A model generated the notes under the pieces. That model saw only the letters and a program-made list of their open reading frames with translations, did not search any database and was not told the DNA's origin. Both the position numbers and the translations under genes were made by a program. From positions 62,001 through 126,000 of the forward strand of contig JACPYP010000029.1 in NCBI GenBank assembly GCA_016195985.1: a stretch of DNA of 64,000 bases. Reading direction: 5' to 3'. Shown here piece after piece: positions 52,869 to 64,000 of this stretch. The stretch's first letter is position 1. Every line of letters begins with the position of its first letter. The DNA is from Acidobacteriota bacterium. Its GTDB lineage: Bacteria > Acidobacteriota > Holophagae > Holophagales > Holophagaceae.

Positions 52869-54002
52869 ATGACTCTTCAGTTACAAGTTTCCAAGGATCG
52901 TCTAGACCGGACACTGGGCCTGCTGAAGCACGCCCTCGACCGGCGGGTGACCCTTCCCATCCTTCAGCACATCCTCGTGGATGTGCGGCCGAAGGAAGTG
53001 GTGATGAAGGCCACGGACATGGAACTGGCCTTTGAGGCCACCGTACCCGGGGAAGGACAGGGGCAATGGACCATGGCCGTTCCGGGAAAAAAGTTCATCG
53101 AAACGGTTCGGGTCTTCCCCGAAGGCATTCTTAGCCTGGAGTGCCCGGATGCCGGAGGCCGTCTTTGGCTTAGGGCCAAGGGCATGAACTCCGAACACAA
53201 CATTCAGCCCGGCGAGGGCTTCCCGGAATTGCCGGCCCCCGGCAAGGAACTGCCGGTGGTGAAAATCCCTGTGCTGCGCTTCAAGCGGGCCATTCAGTTG
53301 GGTTCCATCGCCGTGAGCAAGGATGCCACCAAGCCCACCCTCTCTGCCGTGCTGCTGCACCTCTCCAAGAACCACGTGCGTGTGGTTTCCACAGACGGCT
53401 TCCGCTTGGCCGTGGCCGAAGTGCCATGCGACACGAAGCTCAAGGACGAGGTCCGGCTCATCGTGCCCAAGCGCGCCCTGGATCTCATTCCGACCCTGCT
53501 GGGTGATGAGGGAGAGGTGGAGCTCTGCTGGGATGGCACCACGCTGTTCCTCGACCAGCCCGGCCTGAAATTCAGCACCCGCCTGGTCACGGGCAACTAC
53601 CCCGCCTACGAGAAGGTCCTGCCGGCGGAACTGCCCAAGCGGGTGATCCTCGACCGGGAAGTCTTCCTCCGGACCCTCCGTTTCGTGGGCCTGAAGAAGG
53701 ACGACTACAACAAAAACGTTCGCCTCTTCTATGAATTCCCCAACCTGCGCACGGTGTTCCAGCACCCTGACGAAGGCGTGAACCAGGCCACCCTGCCCTT
53801 CACCGGCGAAGAGCAGCCCTTCGAGCTCGCCTTCAATATCGACTACCTCACGGAGCTGCTGGAGCGGCTCCCCGGAGAGGAGGTGGTCTACCAGTTCAAG
53901 GACGAGGTGGGCCAGGGCGTGTTCATGTCGCCCAGCCTCGAGGATTTCAGCTTCCGCTATGTCCTGATGCCCGTTCGTTTCGCCAACAGCGCCACTGCTT
54001 GA
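52869..54002 (+). CDS. dnaN: DNA polymerase III beta subunit (sliding clamp)
   Basis: The ring-shaped clamp that tethers the replicative polymerase. The 377 residues fit three copies of the beta-clamp fold, with recognisable pieces ILQHILVDVRPKEVVMKATD, LSAVLLHLSKNHVRVVSTDG-FRLA, RVILDREVFLRTLRFVGL and the C-terminal YVLMPVRF. Directly follows the candidate origin. Confidence 0.96.
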   Translation: MTLQLQVSKDRLDRTLGLLKHALDRRVTLPILQHILVDVRPKEVVMKATDMELAFEATVPGEGQGQWTMAVPGKKFIETVRVFPEGILSLECPDAGGRLWLRAKGMNSEHNIQPGEGFPELPAPGKELPVVKIPVLRFKRAIQLGSIAVSKDATKPTLSAVLLHLSKNHVRVVSTDGFRLAVAEVPCDTKLKDEVRLIVPKRALDLIPTLLGDEGEVELCWDGTTLFLDQPGLKFSTRLVTGNYPAYEKVLPAELPKRVILDREVFLRTLRFVGLKKDDYNKNVRLFYEFPNLRTVFQHPDEGVNQATLPFTGEEQPFELAFNIDYLTELLERLPGEEVVYQFKDEVGQGVFMSPSLEDFSFRYVLMPVRFANSATA

Positions 54003-54044
54003 GTCGCGCCGGAATACCGCACTTCACCGTACCCAACCAAGTGA

Positions 54045-56606
<2,562 letters not shown>

Positions 56607-56634
56607 GCCTATTTTTATCAGGCAGGTGGCGCAG

Positions 56635-56650
56635 CGTTCCACGTAGAACA
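56635..56650. promoter_or_regulatory. Putative parS site 3
   Basis: CGTTCCACGTAGAACA, one mismatch from the GTTCCACGTGGAAC core, lies in the 55-bp gap between gyrB and gyrA. About 5.4 kb right of the dnaA start. Confidence 0.6.
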
Positions 56651-56661
56651 CCGGAAGACAC

Positions 56662-59268
56662 ATGAATCAGAATCGAATCGAGCCATTGGAAATCGAAAAG
56701 GAAATGCGGAAGTCCTACCTGGACTACGCCATGAGCGTCATCGTGGGCCGGGCCCTGCCCGACGTGCGCGACGGTCTGAAGCCGGTCCACCGGCGCGTGC
56801 TGTACGCCATGAAGGAAGCGGGCAACGACTGGAACCGGGCCTACAAGAAGTCCGCCCGCACCGTCGGCGACGTGATGGGTAAGTACCATCCGCATGGCGA
56901 TTCCGCGATCTACGACACCCTGGTGCGCATGGCTCAGCCCTTCTCCATGCGCCACGTGCTGGTGGATGGCCAGGGGAATTTCGGCTCCATTGACGGGGAC
57001 TCCGCGGCGGCCATGCGCTACACCGAGGCTCGCCTCTCCCGGCTCGCCAACGAGATGATGGGGGACATCGACCAGGACACGGTGGATTTCGGGCCCAACT
57101 ATGACGGCAGCATGGAGGAGCCCCTCGTCCTGCCCGCCCGCTTCCCGAACCTCTTGGTGAACGGATCCCAGGGCATCGCCGTAGGCATGGCCACCAGCAT
57201 CCCCCCCCACAACCTGCGCGAGTGCTGCCGGGCCCTGGTGGACCTCATCGATCAACCCGGCCTTCCCCTGGAGGGTCTCATGGCCCACATCAAGGGGCCT
57301 GATTTCCCGGGTGGCGGCCTCATGTTGGGGACCGAGGGCGTGCTGGATGCCTACCGCACGGGCCGGGGCCGGTGCGTGGTCCGCGCCAAAGCTCATGTCG
57401 AGCAGATCAAGCGGGCCGGGGACCGGGAGCAGATCGTTTTCACCGAACTGCCCTACCAGGTCAACAAGTCCACCCTCATCGAGAAGATCGCCGAGCTGGT
57501 GCGGGACAAGAAAATCGATGGCATCAGCGATCTCCGCGATGAGAGCGACCGGGAGGGCATCCGCCTGGTGGTCGAGCTGAAGAAAAACGAGCCCAGCGAC
57601 ATCGTGCTGAACCAGCTCTACCAGCTGACTCAGCTCCAGAACAGTTTCCCCATCACCATGCTGGCCATCGTCAACGGCCAACCTCGCATCTGCACCCTCC
57701 GAGAGGTGCTTCAGGAGTTCATCGGCTTCCGCCGCGAGGTGGTCACCCGCCGCACCCTGTTCCAGCTCCGCAAGGCGGAGGAGCGGCACCACGTACTGAT
57801 GGGCCTCAAGATCGCCCTGGATCACCTGGATGCGGTCATCAAGCTCATCCGCGGCGCCAAGAGCCCCGAGGAGGCCAAAGCAGGGCTCATGGCGGGAGCC
57901 TTCGCCACGGCCGCCGCCATCAAGAAGGACCCCACCCTCTGCCTCTCGGCCGTCCAGGCCCAGGCCATCCTGGACATGCGCCTCCAGCGCCTGACGGGCC
58001 TGGAGCGGGAGAAGATCCTCGATGAGCTGGCCGAGCTGGAAAAGGTCATCGCCCGGCTCAAGGCCATTCTGGCGGACGAGAAGCTGCTCCTGAACGTCAT
58101 CAAAGAGGAGTTCCAGCAGGTGGCCGACCAGTTCGGCAACGACCGCCGCACCGAGATCGTCGGCTACTCCGGCGAGATCCGCATGGAAGACGTGGTGCCG
58201 GACGATCCCATGGTCGTCACCATGTCCAAGGCCGGCTACATCAAGCGCACGGACCTCACCGCCTACCGCCGCCAGCGCCGCGGCGGCAAAGGCAAGGTGG
58301 GCATGAAGACCAAGGACGAGGATTTCGTCGAGCAGCTCTTCATGACCAAGGCCCACGACACCCTCATGGCCTTCACCGACAAGGGCATCGTATATGCCCT
58401 GAAGGTCTACGACCTGCCCGAGGCGGCCGCCTCCACCCGGGGCAAGCACATCCGGAACCTCATCTCCCTGAAGGATGGGGAGAACGTGGTGACCCTCATG
58501 GCCCTCCGGGATTTCCCGGAAGGGGAGAACCTGGTCTTCGCCACCAGCGACGGCACGGTCAAGAAGTCCAGCCTGGCGGCCTATGCCAACATCCGGGCCA
58601 ACGGCCTCATCGCCCTCAACATCGAGGAGAGCAACAGCCTGGTGGCGGTGCGCCGCTCCACGGGTAGCCAGCAGATCGTCTTGGCCACCGCCCAGGGCAA
58701 GGCCATCCGCTTCCCCGAAGAGGATGTCCGTGCCACGGGGCGAGCCACCACCGGCGTGCGCGGCATGAAGTTGGCGGCCAAGGATCACATCGTGGACATG
58801 GAAGTGGCCGATCCGCTGCCGGACCTGCCGGAGGGCGTGGAGCCCGACGAGAGTACCGAGGACCATGGCATGCTGCTCACGGTCTGTGAGAAGGGCTACG
58901 GCAAGCGCAGTCTGGTGCAGGACTACCGCCTGCAGGGCCGCGGCGGCACGGGCGTCATCAACATCCGGGCCGGGGTTCGCAATGGCCAGGTGGTGGGCTT
59001 CAAGTTGGTCAAGCCTGGTGAGGGCTGTCTCCTCATCAGCCAGGAGGGCATGGTCATCCGCTTCCTCATCGATGAAGTCCGGAAGACCGGCCGCAACGCC
59101 CAAGGCGTGGGCCTGCTGAAGCTGGCCAGCGCCGATGACCGCGTGGTGGGTTTGGCCAAGATTGACGCCAGCGCCATGGCCCTCGACGAGGAAGAGGAGG
59201 CGGGAGAGGCTGAAGTGGCTCACCCGGGCCCTGACGAAGGCGGCGAGCAGCCGAAGCTGGGCCTGTAG
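56662..59268 (+). CDS. gyrA: DNA gyrase subunit A
   Basis: The cleavage/religation subunit of gyrase. The 868 residues have catalytic Y120 ([11 protein letters not shown]) and a quinolone-resistance region [20 protein letters not shown] with Ser81 and Asp85, i.e. the susceptible-type residues. The C-terminal beta-pinwheel blades include [20 protein letters not shown]. An acidic tail ends the protein. It follows gyrB by 55 bp holding a parS-like site, and ends at a strong terminator. Confidence 0.97.
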   Translation: MNQNRIEPLEIEKEMRKSYLDYAMSVIVGRALPDVRDGLKPVHRRVLYAMKEAGNDWNRAYKKSARTVGDVMGKYHPHGDSAIYDTLVRMAQPFSMRHVLVDGQGNFGSIDGDSAAAMRYTEARLSRLANEMMGDIDQDTVDFGPNYDGSMEEPLVLPARFPNLLVNGSQGIAVGMATSIPPHNLRECCRALVDLIDQPGLPLEGLMAHIKGPDFPGGGLMLGTEGVLDAYRTGRGRCVVRAKAHVEQIKRAGDREQIVFTELPYQVNKSTLIEKIAELVRDKKIDGISDLRDESDREGIRLVVELKKNEPSDIVLNQLYQLTQLQNSFPITMLAIVNGQPRICTLREVLQEFIGFRREVVTRRTLFQLRKAEERHHVLMGLKIALDHLDAVIKLIRGAKSPEEAKAGLMAGAFATAAAIKKDPTLCLSAVQAQAILDMRLQRLTGLEREKILDELAELEKVIARLKAILADEKLLLNVIKEEFQQVADQFGNDRRTEIVGYSGEIRMEDVVPDDPMVVTMSKAGYIKRTDLTAYRRQRRGGKGKVGMKTKDEDFVEQLFMTKAHDTLMAFTDKGIVYALKVYDLPEAAASTRGKHIRNLISLKDGENVVTLMALRDFPEGENLVFATSDGTVKKSSLAAYANIRANGLIALNIEESNSLVAVRRSTGSQQIVLATAQGKAIRFPEEDVRATGRATTGVRGMKLAAKDHIVDMEVADPLPDLPEGVEPDESTEDHGMLLTVCEKGYGKRSLVQDYRLQGRGGTGVINIRAGVRNGQVVGFKLVKPGEGCLLISQEGMVIRFLIDEVRKTGRNAQGVGLLKLASADDRVVGLAKIDASAMALDEEEEAGEAEVAHPGPDEGGEQPKLGL

Positions 59269-59283
59269 GTCTGGAGGTTCCGC

Positions 59284-59320
59284 GCAAAAGGACCGGCCTT
59301 GCCGGTCCTTTTGCTTTACA
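59284..59320. terminator. Bidirectional terminator after gyrA
   Basis: GCAAAAGGACCGGC (59284-59297) pairs over 14 bp with GCCGGTCCTTTTGC (59301-59314) around CTT, followed by TTT on the + strand. It serves gyrA and can end transcription from the convergent gene, whose stop lies in the right flank. Confidence 0.88.
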
Positions 59321-59756
59321 TGTCCCCTGGCAGGTAGGGGGCCCAATCACCATCCGGAAGTTCGACCGCTTCCTGCTGCAGACGGGGCAGCCGTTCCACA
59401 TGGAACACGTAGACCCAGGCCTTGTAGATCTGGCCACCCTCTAAAACCACGGGGAGGACTTCGCGGGTGAAGAGGCCTTCCTCCACACCCTCAAGGGGGT
59501 CGAGGTCGTCCAGGGCCGACTGAAGGTCCGCGTCGTCCGCATAGCCGGCGAATTCTCCCCGGACCCAACCGGGGCCCGGGTGCAGGGCGCCGGGGATGCC
59601 CTGGGGAACCAGGGCCGGGTAGCCTGCGGGAAGGTGAAAGAGGCGGCCGGGGACCCAGGCCCCGGTCATTCCTTCGGGGTGGGTCCGCAGGAGCCAGGCA
59701 TGATGGCTTCCGCCCTCCCGAAGGGTGCCGTAGACGAACAATCCATCACTGATCAT
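59316..59756 (-). CDS. Gamma-glutamylcyclotransferase-like (AIG2/GGCT fold) protein
   Basis: A 146-residue protein of the GGCT-like family: N-terminal FVYGTLREGGSHHAWLL (YGTL motif), RLFHLPAGYPALVP, and the acidic LDDLDPLEGVEEGLFTRE containing the candidate catalytic Glu, then YKAWVYVF. Members cyclise gamma-glutamyl compounds or act on damaged nucleobases or proteins. The ATG overlaps the last 11 bp of the upstream hybrid kinase gene. A parS-like site is within its coding sequence. Confidence 0.88.
   Translation of the reverse strand: MISDGLFVYGTLREGGSHHAWLLRTHPEGMTGAWVPGRLFHLPAGYPALVPQGIPGALHPGPGWVRGEFAGYADDADLQSALDDLDPLEGVEEGLFTREVLPVVLEGGQIYKAWVYVFHVERLPRLQQEAVELPDGDWAPYLPGDM
59392..59407. 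promoter_or_regulatory. Putative parS site 4
   Basis: CGTTCCACATGGAACA keeps both arms of the GTTCCACGTGGAAC palindrome with a single central change. It lies inside the gamma-glutamylcyclotransferase-like gene, about 8 kb right of dnaA. Confidence 0.55.
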
Positions 59757-61782
59757 GGCGGTCCGTGGGGGGAGGGGATTGGAGGCCGAGGGCGGACAAG
59801 GATTCCTTGAGCTGTTGGAGGCGGAAGGGCTTGGACAAGAAGGCCCGGTGGGGCCCGTTGAGCAGATCCGAGCGGGTGTCGGCGCTGTAACCACTGATCA
59901 TCAGGGCCGGCAGGTCCGGGCGCAGGGCCTCGATGCGCGCCAGGACCTCGGCCCCTCCCAGGCGTGGCATCACCAGGTCGAGAATCACCAGATCCCAGGC
60001 TTGGGGATCGGACAGAAAAGCTTCCTGGGCCGCCAAGCCGTCGGCAGCCTCCACCACAGCGAAGCCTTCGCTCTCCAGGAATTCCCGGGTCAGTTCGCGG
60101 ATGCCGCTTTCATCATCGGCCAGAAGGATGTTGCGGGTGGGCCGGGACCGGAGGGAGGGAGGGGCCGGAACGGGAATGGATTGGCATTGCGGGATGGAGA
60201 TGACGGCCTGGGTGCCCCGTCCCACCTGGCTGGTCAGGACGAGATTCCCGCCCATCTGGCGAATGAGGGAAAAGGCGATGGAAAGGCCAAGACCGCGGCC
60301 GGGCGCCACGGGCCTGGTGGTGAAGAAGGGATCGCAGGCCCGCAGCAGAACCTCTGGGCTCATGCCCTTGCCGGAATCTTCGAGGCGAAGCTTGGCCCAG
60401 TTCCCCTCCTGCCAGGTCTGGAGGACGATCCGGCCCTGGCCGGGGATGGCTTCCAGACTGTTGGAGAGGAGGTGTTGAAGGGCCTGGCACAAGAGATCGG
60501 GGTCCACGCCGACGGTGGGGTCTTCACGGGGTGACCAGCTGAATGAGACCCGCGCGGGCAGGGCCTTGGCGGCGGCCAGAAAGGGGATGAGCGCCTCGCC
60601 CAGCTTCAGCGGCTGGGCGCCCAAGGGCGCGTGGTGGGAAAGGAATTTCAGCTGCTGCACCCGTTGGCCCATGGCCAGCGCGGTGCTCTCGATGCGCTGG
60701 AGCAAGGCATCGGCAGATGGATCGCCGGAGAGCGAATCCTTCAGGCGATCCAGGTTGCCGAGGACCACCGTGAGCTGGTTGTTGAACTCGTGAACCAACC
60801 CGCCGGCCAGGGTGCCCACGGCCTCCATTCGGATGGTTTGCAGATCGCGGGCATGGAGGGCCCACTGGGCCTGCCGGGTTTCTTCAGCGGCGGCGGAGGT
60901 GAGGTGGGTGGCCAGGCCCAGAACCAGGATCAGGCCCTGGGAGAAGCGGAATACCTCGTCGGGAAGACCTGGACCAAGCAGCCAAAGCTGAGTCAGCAGG
61001 GCCAGGGACAGCAGGGTCAGGCCGGCGCTGCTGGCCCGGGGGCCGTAGCGAAGGGCCATCCAAAGGGCCGGCAGCACCAGGGCGAACTGCAGCGCGAGGC
61101 GGAAATCCCCGGACAAACCTTGGTGAACGCGGCCCGCCAAGAGGAGGACCAGGCAGAACGCGCTCAGGAGAGCCTTGACCGCCAAGGGGAAAGCCGGGGC
61201 GGGGGCAGGACTGGAATGACGGTCCCCCCGGGGCAGGAATTGGAGCAGGAAGGGGCCCAGGCAGACGATGGCGGTGACATCCCCAAGGAACCAGGAGAAG
61301 CCGGAGGTGAGCCCGGGGGCGAAGGCTTCGCCGGGGTGGGTCGCGGCGATGAGGAGGGATCCAAGTCCGGATGAAAACAAGGCACTGCAAAGGGCCGTGG
61401 ACCCCAGCCAGAGCAGGAGATCCCGAGTGCGGCCGGGATCGGGCTGCGGGCATCCGCCCCGTTTCAGGGCCCACCAGGCCAGCCAGGGGCCCAGGCACTG
61501 GAAGAGGGACATGGCCAAGGCCAGGGGCCAGGGCAACCAGCCGCTCAGGTTCAGCGCCAGACTGCCCAACGCCAGGCCCCAAAGGGCCCGCGGGCCCCAA
61601 ACGAAGCAGACCGTATAGGCCACCGCGGCGGCCGGCCAGAAAAAGTAGGCCTGGAAGACCAGCCGGTGCGGGAGCTGGGCGGCTCCGAAGTAGAGCAGGG
61701 CGATGAGAGGCACAAGCAACACCCCGGTCCAGCCGCGCGCCATGCCAAAGGATGGAGCGCGGCTGAACCGGGGTGTTTCCAC
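59746..61782 (-). CDS. MASE1-type membrane hybrid histidine kinase
   Basis: A 678-residue hybrid kinase. The first about 300 residues form a MASE1-like sensor of eight or so transmembrane helices (YFFWPAAAVAYTVCFVWGPR, GFSWFLGDVTAIVCLGPFLL). The kinase core has the H-box LAGGLVHEFNNQLTVVLGNL, N-box HLLSNSLEAIPGQG and G-box PGRGLGLSIAFSLIRQMGG. A C-terminal receiver has DDES, phospho-acceptor Asp in LVILDLVMPRLGG and Lys in LSKPFRLQQL. The GTG at 61782 lies 5 bp after the glyA stop, so it is coupled to glyA; an ATG at 61743 is the alternative. Confidence 0.88.
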   Translation of the reverse strand: METPRFSRAPSFGMARGWTGVLLVPLIALLYFGAAQLPHRLVFQAYFFWPAAAVAYTVCFVWGPRALWGLALGSLALNLSGWLPWPLALAMSLFQCLGPWLAWWALKRGGCPQPDPGRTRDLLLWLGSTALCSALFSSGLGSLLIAATHPGEAFAPGLTSGFSWFLGDVTAIVCLGPFLLQFLPRGDRHSSPAPAPAFPLAVKALLSAFCLVLLLAGRVHQGLSGDFRLALQFALVLPALWMALRYGPRASSAGLTLLSLALLTQLWLLGPGLPDEVFRFSQGLILVLGLATHLTSAAAEETRQAQWALHARDLQTIRMEAVGTLAGGLVHEFNNQLTVVLGNLDRLKDSLSGDPSADALLQRIESTALAMGQRVQQLKFLSHHAPLGAQPLKLGEALIPFLAAAKALPARVSFSWSPREDPTVGVDPDLLCQALQHLLSNSLEAIPGQGRIVLQTWQEGNWAKLRLEDSGKGMSPEVLLRACDPFFTTRPVAPGRGLGLSIAFSLIRQMGGNLVLTSQVGRGTQAVISIPQCQSIPVPAPPSLRSRPTRNILLADDESGIRELTREFLESEGFAVVEAADGLAAQEAFLSDPQAWDLVILDLVMPRLGGAEVLARIEALRPDLPALMISGYSADTRSDLLNGPHRAFLSKPFRLQQLKESLSALGLQSPPPTDRHDQ

Positions 61783-61787
61783 GAAGG

Positions 61788-63026
61788 TTACTCGGGGATG
61801 GGGAACTGATCGGTCAGGTGGAAGACTTCCTGGCGGACACGGGCGAAGGTGCTGTCATCGGCGCGATGGCGGAGCGTCACATCGAAGAAGCGGGCGATCT
61901 GATCCATCTCCTCTTCCTTCATCCCCCGGGTGGTGAGGGCCGGGCTGCCCAAGCGGATGCCCGAGGGCTTGAGGGGCGGGTTGGGGTCGAAGGGAATGCC
62001 GTTCTTGTTGGTGGTCATGCCGGCGCGGTAGAGGCAATCCTCCGCCTCGTGGCCCAGGAGGCCGTGATCACGCAAGTCCACCAGGAACAGGTGGTTGTCG
62101 GTGCCGCCGCTCACAATGCGCCAGCCGCGCTCCTGCAGGCCCTTGGCCAGGGCGTGGGCGTTGCGGATGGTCTGGCCGCTGTAGGCCTTGAACTCCGGCT
62201 GCAGGATTTCATGGAAGGCCACGGCCTTGGCGGCGATGACGTGCATGAGGGGACCGCCCTGCACGCCGGGGAAGACGGCGCGATCAATATCCTTGGCATA
62301 TTGAGACTTACAGAGAATCAGTCCGCCACGGGGTCCACGGAGGGTTTTGTGGGTGGTCGTGGTGACGAAATCGGCGTGGGGCACGGGACTGGGGTGGTGG
62401 CCCGTGGCGACCAGGCCAGCGATGTGGGCCATGTCCACCATGAGCATGGCGCCCACCTCATCGCAGATCTGGCGGAAGAGAGGGAAGTCCCAGGTGCGGC
62501 TGTAGGCCGAGGCGCCCACCACGATCATCTTGGGGCGGTGCTGCAGGGCCAGGGCGCGGACCTCATCCATGTCCACGCGCTCGTCGCTCTGCTTCACATG
62601 GTAGGGGACGAACTTGTACAGGATGCCGGAGCTGTTCAGGGGGTGGCCGTGGGTCAGGTGCCCGCCGTGGGCCAGGTCGAGACCCATGACCGTGTCGCCC
62701 GGTTTCAGGGCCGCGAGGTAGACGGCCATGTTGGCCTGCGCGCCGCTGTGGGGCTGCACGTTGACGTGCTCGGCGCCGAAGATCTGCTTGGCCCGGTCCC
62801 GCGCCAGGGTCTCGACGGTGTCCACATGGGCGCAGCCGCCGTAGTAGCGCTTGCCGGGGTAGCCTTCCGCGTACTTGTTGGTGAAGTGCGAACCCATGGA
62901 CTGCATGATCGCGCGGGAGGCGTAGTTTTCCGAGGCGATGAGTTCCAAGTGGTGCCGCTGGCGCTGCACTTCCAATTCCAGAGCTTGGAACACAGCGGGG
63001 TCGGAGGTTCGGATCACTTCGTACAT
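61788..63026 (-). CDS. glyA: Serine hydroxymethyltransferase
   Basis: Interconverts serine and glycine with tetrahydrofolate, feeding one-carbon units to purine, thymidylate and methionine synthesis. The 412 residues contain LIASENYAS, the PLP lysine in [31 protein letters not shown] and [13 protein letters not shown]. It is divergent from purB and directly followed by the hybrid kinase gene, whose relation to it is unclear. Confidence 0.97.
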   Translation of the reverse strand: MYEVIRTSDPAVFQALELEVQRQRHHLELIASENYASRAIMQSMGSHFTNKYAEGYPGKRYYGGCAHVDTVETLARDRAKQIFGAEHVNVQPHSGAQANMAVYLAALKPGDTVMGLDLAHGGHLTHGHPLNSSGILYKFVPYHVKQSDERVDMDEVRALALQHRPKMIVVGASAYSRTWDFPLFRQICDEVGAMLMVDMAHIAGLVATGHHPSPVPHADFVTTTTHKTLRGPRGGLILCKSQYAKDIDRAVFPGVQGGPLMHVIAAKAVAFHEILQPEFKAYSGQTIRNAHALAKGLQERGWRIVSGGTDNHLFLVDLRDHGLLGHEAEDCLYRAGMTTNKNGIPFDPNPPLKPSGIRLGSPALTTRGMKEEEMDQIARFFDVTLRHRADDSTFARVRQEVFHLTDQFPIPE

Positions 63027-63145
63027 GGCGGGGGCTCCAGAGGCGATGCCCTTATCGTAGCCGCGACCGGCTCTGCGGCAGATGCCCTCTTCGTGAGCAG
63101 GGTCACAGGTCAGAGCGTGTGAGACACTGGAGGGCCGGAGTTCTC

Positions 63146-64000
63146 ATGCCCTTCCTCCCGCCCCACGATGGTTCCGAACTGGAGCGCTTCGAGCATCCCC
63201 TGGCCAGCCGCTATGCGAGCAAGGCCATGGTGCGCTTGCTGTCGCCGCTGTACCGCCAGCGGGTGTGGCGGCGGCTTTGGATCGCCCTGGCCGAATCGGA
63301 ATCAGAGCTGGGCCTCCCGGTGACCGCTGCCCAGGTCGCGGAATTGAAGGCCTCCCAGGATGCCGTGGACTTGGACGCCATCGCGCGCCACGAAGCTTCG
63401 CTGCGCCACGACGTGATGGCCGCCATCCACGCGTGGGGAGAACAGGCCCCCGGGGCCCGGCCCATCATCCACCTGGGCGCCACCAGCTGCTTCGTGACCG
63501 ACAACGGCGATCTGCTCATCGTGCAGGAGGCGCTGGCCTTGCTGCGCCGCCGCCTGCAGGACGTGCTCGCCTCGCTGTCGACTTTCGCGGATCAGTGGAA
63601 GGACCAGGCCACCCTGGGCTTCACGCACTTCCAGCCCGCCCAGCCCACCACCGTGGGCAAGCGGGCCAGCCTATGGATCCAGGACCTGCTGTTGGATCTG
63701 GAAGACCTCGACCACCTCATCGCCACCACGCCCGTGCGTGGCGTAAAGGGCACCACGGGCACCCAGGCCAGTTTCCTGGAACTGTTCGGGGGGGATGGGG
63801 CCAAGGTGGAGGCCCTGGAGCAGCGCTTCTGCGCCAAGGTGGGCTTTCCGGCCATTCCCGTTTCGGGCCAGACGGCCACGCGCAAGCTGGAGGACCGCAT
63901 TGGTCAGGTGCTGTGCGGCATCGCGGCCTCGGCCTCGAAATTCGCCAGCGACCTGCGCCTGCTTCAGCACCTGAAGGAAGTGGAAGAGCCCTTCGAGAAG
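63146..64000 (+). CDS. purB: Adenylosuccinate lyase, N-terminal part
   Basis: The first 285 codons; the gene continues past the right edge. It catalyses two fumarate-releasing steps of purine synthesis. Visible features are the N-terminal HPLASRYASKAMVRLLSP, the catalytic-His region RHDVMAAIHAWG, IIHLGATSCFVTDN, and TLGFTHFQPAQPTTVGKRAS with its His. The arrangement resembles the longer eukaryote-like PurB type. The fumarase-family GSSxMPxKxN signature would lie downstream of the window. GGAG precedes the ATG. Confidence 0.93.
   Translation, partial: MPFLPPHDGSELERFEHPLASRYASKAMVRLLSPLYRQRVWRRLWIALAESESELGLPVTAAQVAELKASQDAVDLDAIARHEASLRHDVMAAIHAWGEQAPGARPIIHLGATSCFVTDNGDLLIVQEALALLRRRLQDVLASLSTFADQWKDQATLGFTHFQPAQPTTVGKRASLWIQDLLLDLEDLDHLIATTPVRGVKGTTGTQASFLELFGGDGAKVEALEQRFCAKVGFPAIPVSGQTATRKLEDRIGQVLCGIAASASKFASDLRLLQHLKEVEEPFEK

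Overview
The window is GC-rich, densely packed bacterial chromosome with strong G/C preference at third codon positions. It carries the replication-origin neighbourhood of a Gram-negative-type heterotroph. Gene content suggests Acidobacteriota, most likely class Holophagae (Geothrix/Holophaga-like). Pointers are an MglA-type GTPase fused to a sensor kinase, a bd-oxidase-like protein carrying a c-type haem, lipoproteins with lipoboxes, and an Entner-Doudoroff sugar pathway. The lineage call is an inference from content, not a database match.

Layout. 0-2.8 kb: the start of a secreted protein that may be M49-peptidase-like, then a 793-residue MglA-GTPase/PAS/histidine-kinase/receiver fusion. 2.9-7.6 kb: the envelope operon uppS-cdsA-dxr-rseP, preceded by an exact 107-bp tandem array derived from the start of uppS and interrupted by a GxxExxY gene bounded by inverted repeats. 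7.6-11.6 kb: a LytS/LytTR-type two-component pair, a second sensor kinase and an exported glutathione peroxidase. 11.6-21.9 kb: mixed housekeeping and accessory genes (MarC, an acyltransferase, ribF, a TerC-like protein, rsmE, an M28 peptidase, a DUF998 membrane protein, a small lipoprotein, a TonB-C-like protein, a DUF2235 lipase-like protein). 21.9-29.8 kb: a complete Entner-Doudoroff regulon, with zwf-pgl-rpiR/hexR facing edd-eda-gapA-glk across an intergenic region holding two HexR-like boxes. 29.8-37.3 kb: rsmB, an epoxide hydrolase, a CsgG/FlgO-like lipoprotein-type protein, OsmC, nrdR and lon. 37.6-40 kb: a two-gene cytochrome bd-like/cytochrome c membrane module. 40.2-45.7 kb: ftsY-ribD, a large lipoprotein, and a MetB-like gene overlapping thiS. 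45.7-59.3 kb: the origin region, gatB-mnmE-jag-yidC-rnpA-rpmH reading left and dnaA-dnaN-gyrB-gyrA reading right. 59.3-64 kb: a gamma-glutamylcyclotransferase-like gene, a MASE1 hybrid kinase, glyA and the first 285 codons of purB.

The dnaA-dnaN gap has four DnaA-box-like sites, and genes point away from this spot on both sides, so oriC is probably at about 51.1-52.9 kb. Four near-identical 16-bp palindromes related to GTTCCACGTGGAAC lie at 37.6, 47.9, 56.6 and 59.4 kb and look like parS centromere sites for ParB, although parA/parB are not in the window.

No rRNA, tRNA, CRISPR array, transposase or prophage gene was seen. The less usual features are the uppS-derived repeat array with translationally coupled mini-ORFs, the GxxExxY cassette and a possible empty relative of its repeats near glk, the HexR-controlled sugar regulon, the parS cluster and the unusual cytochrome module.
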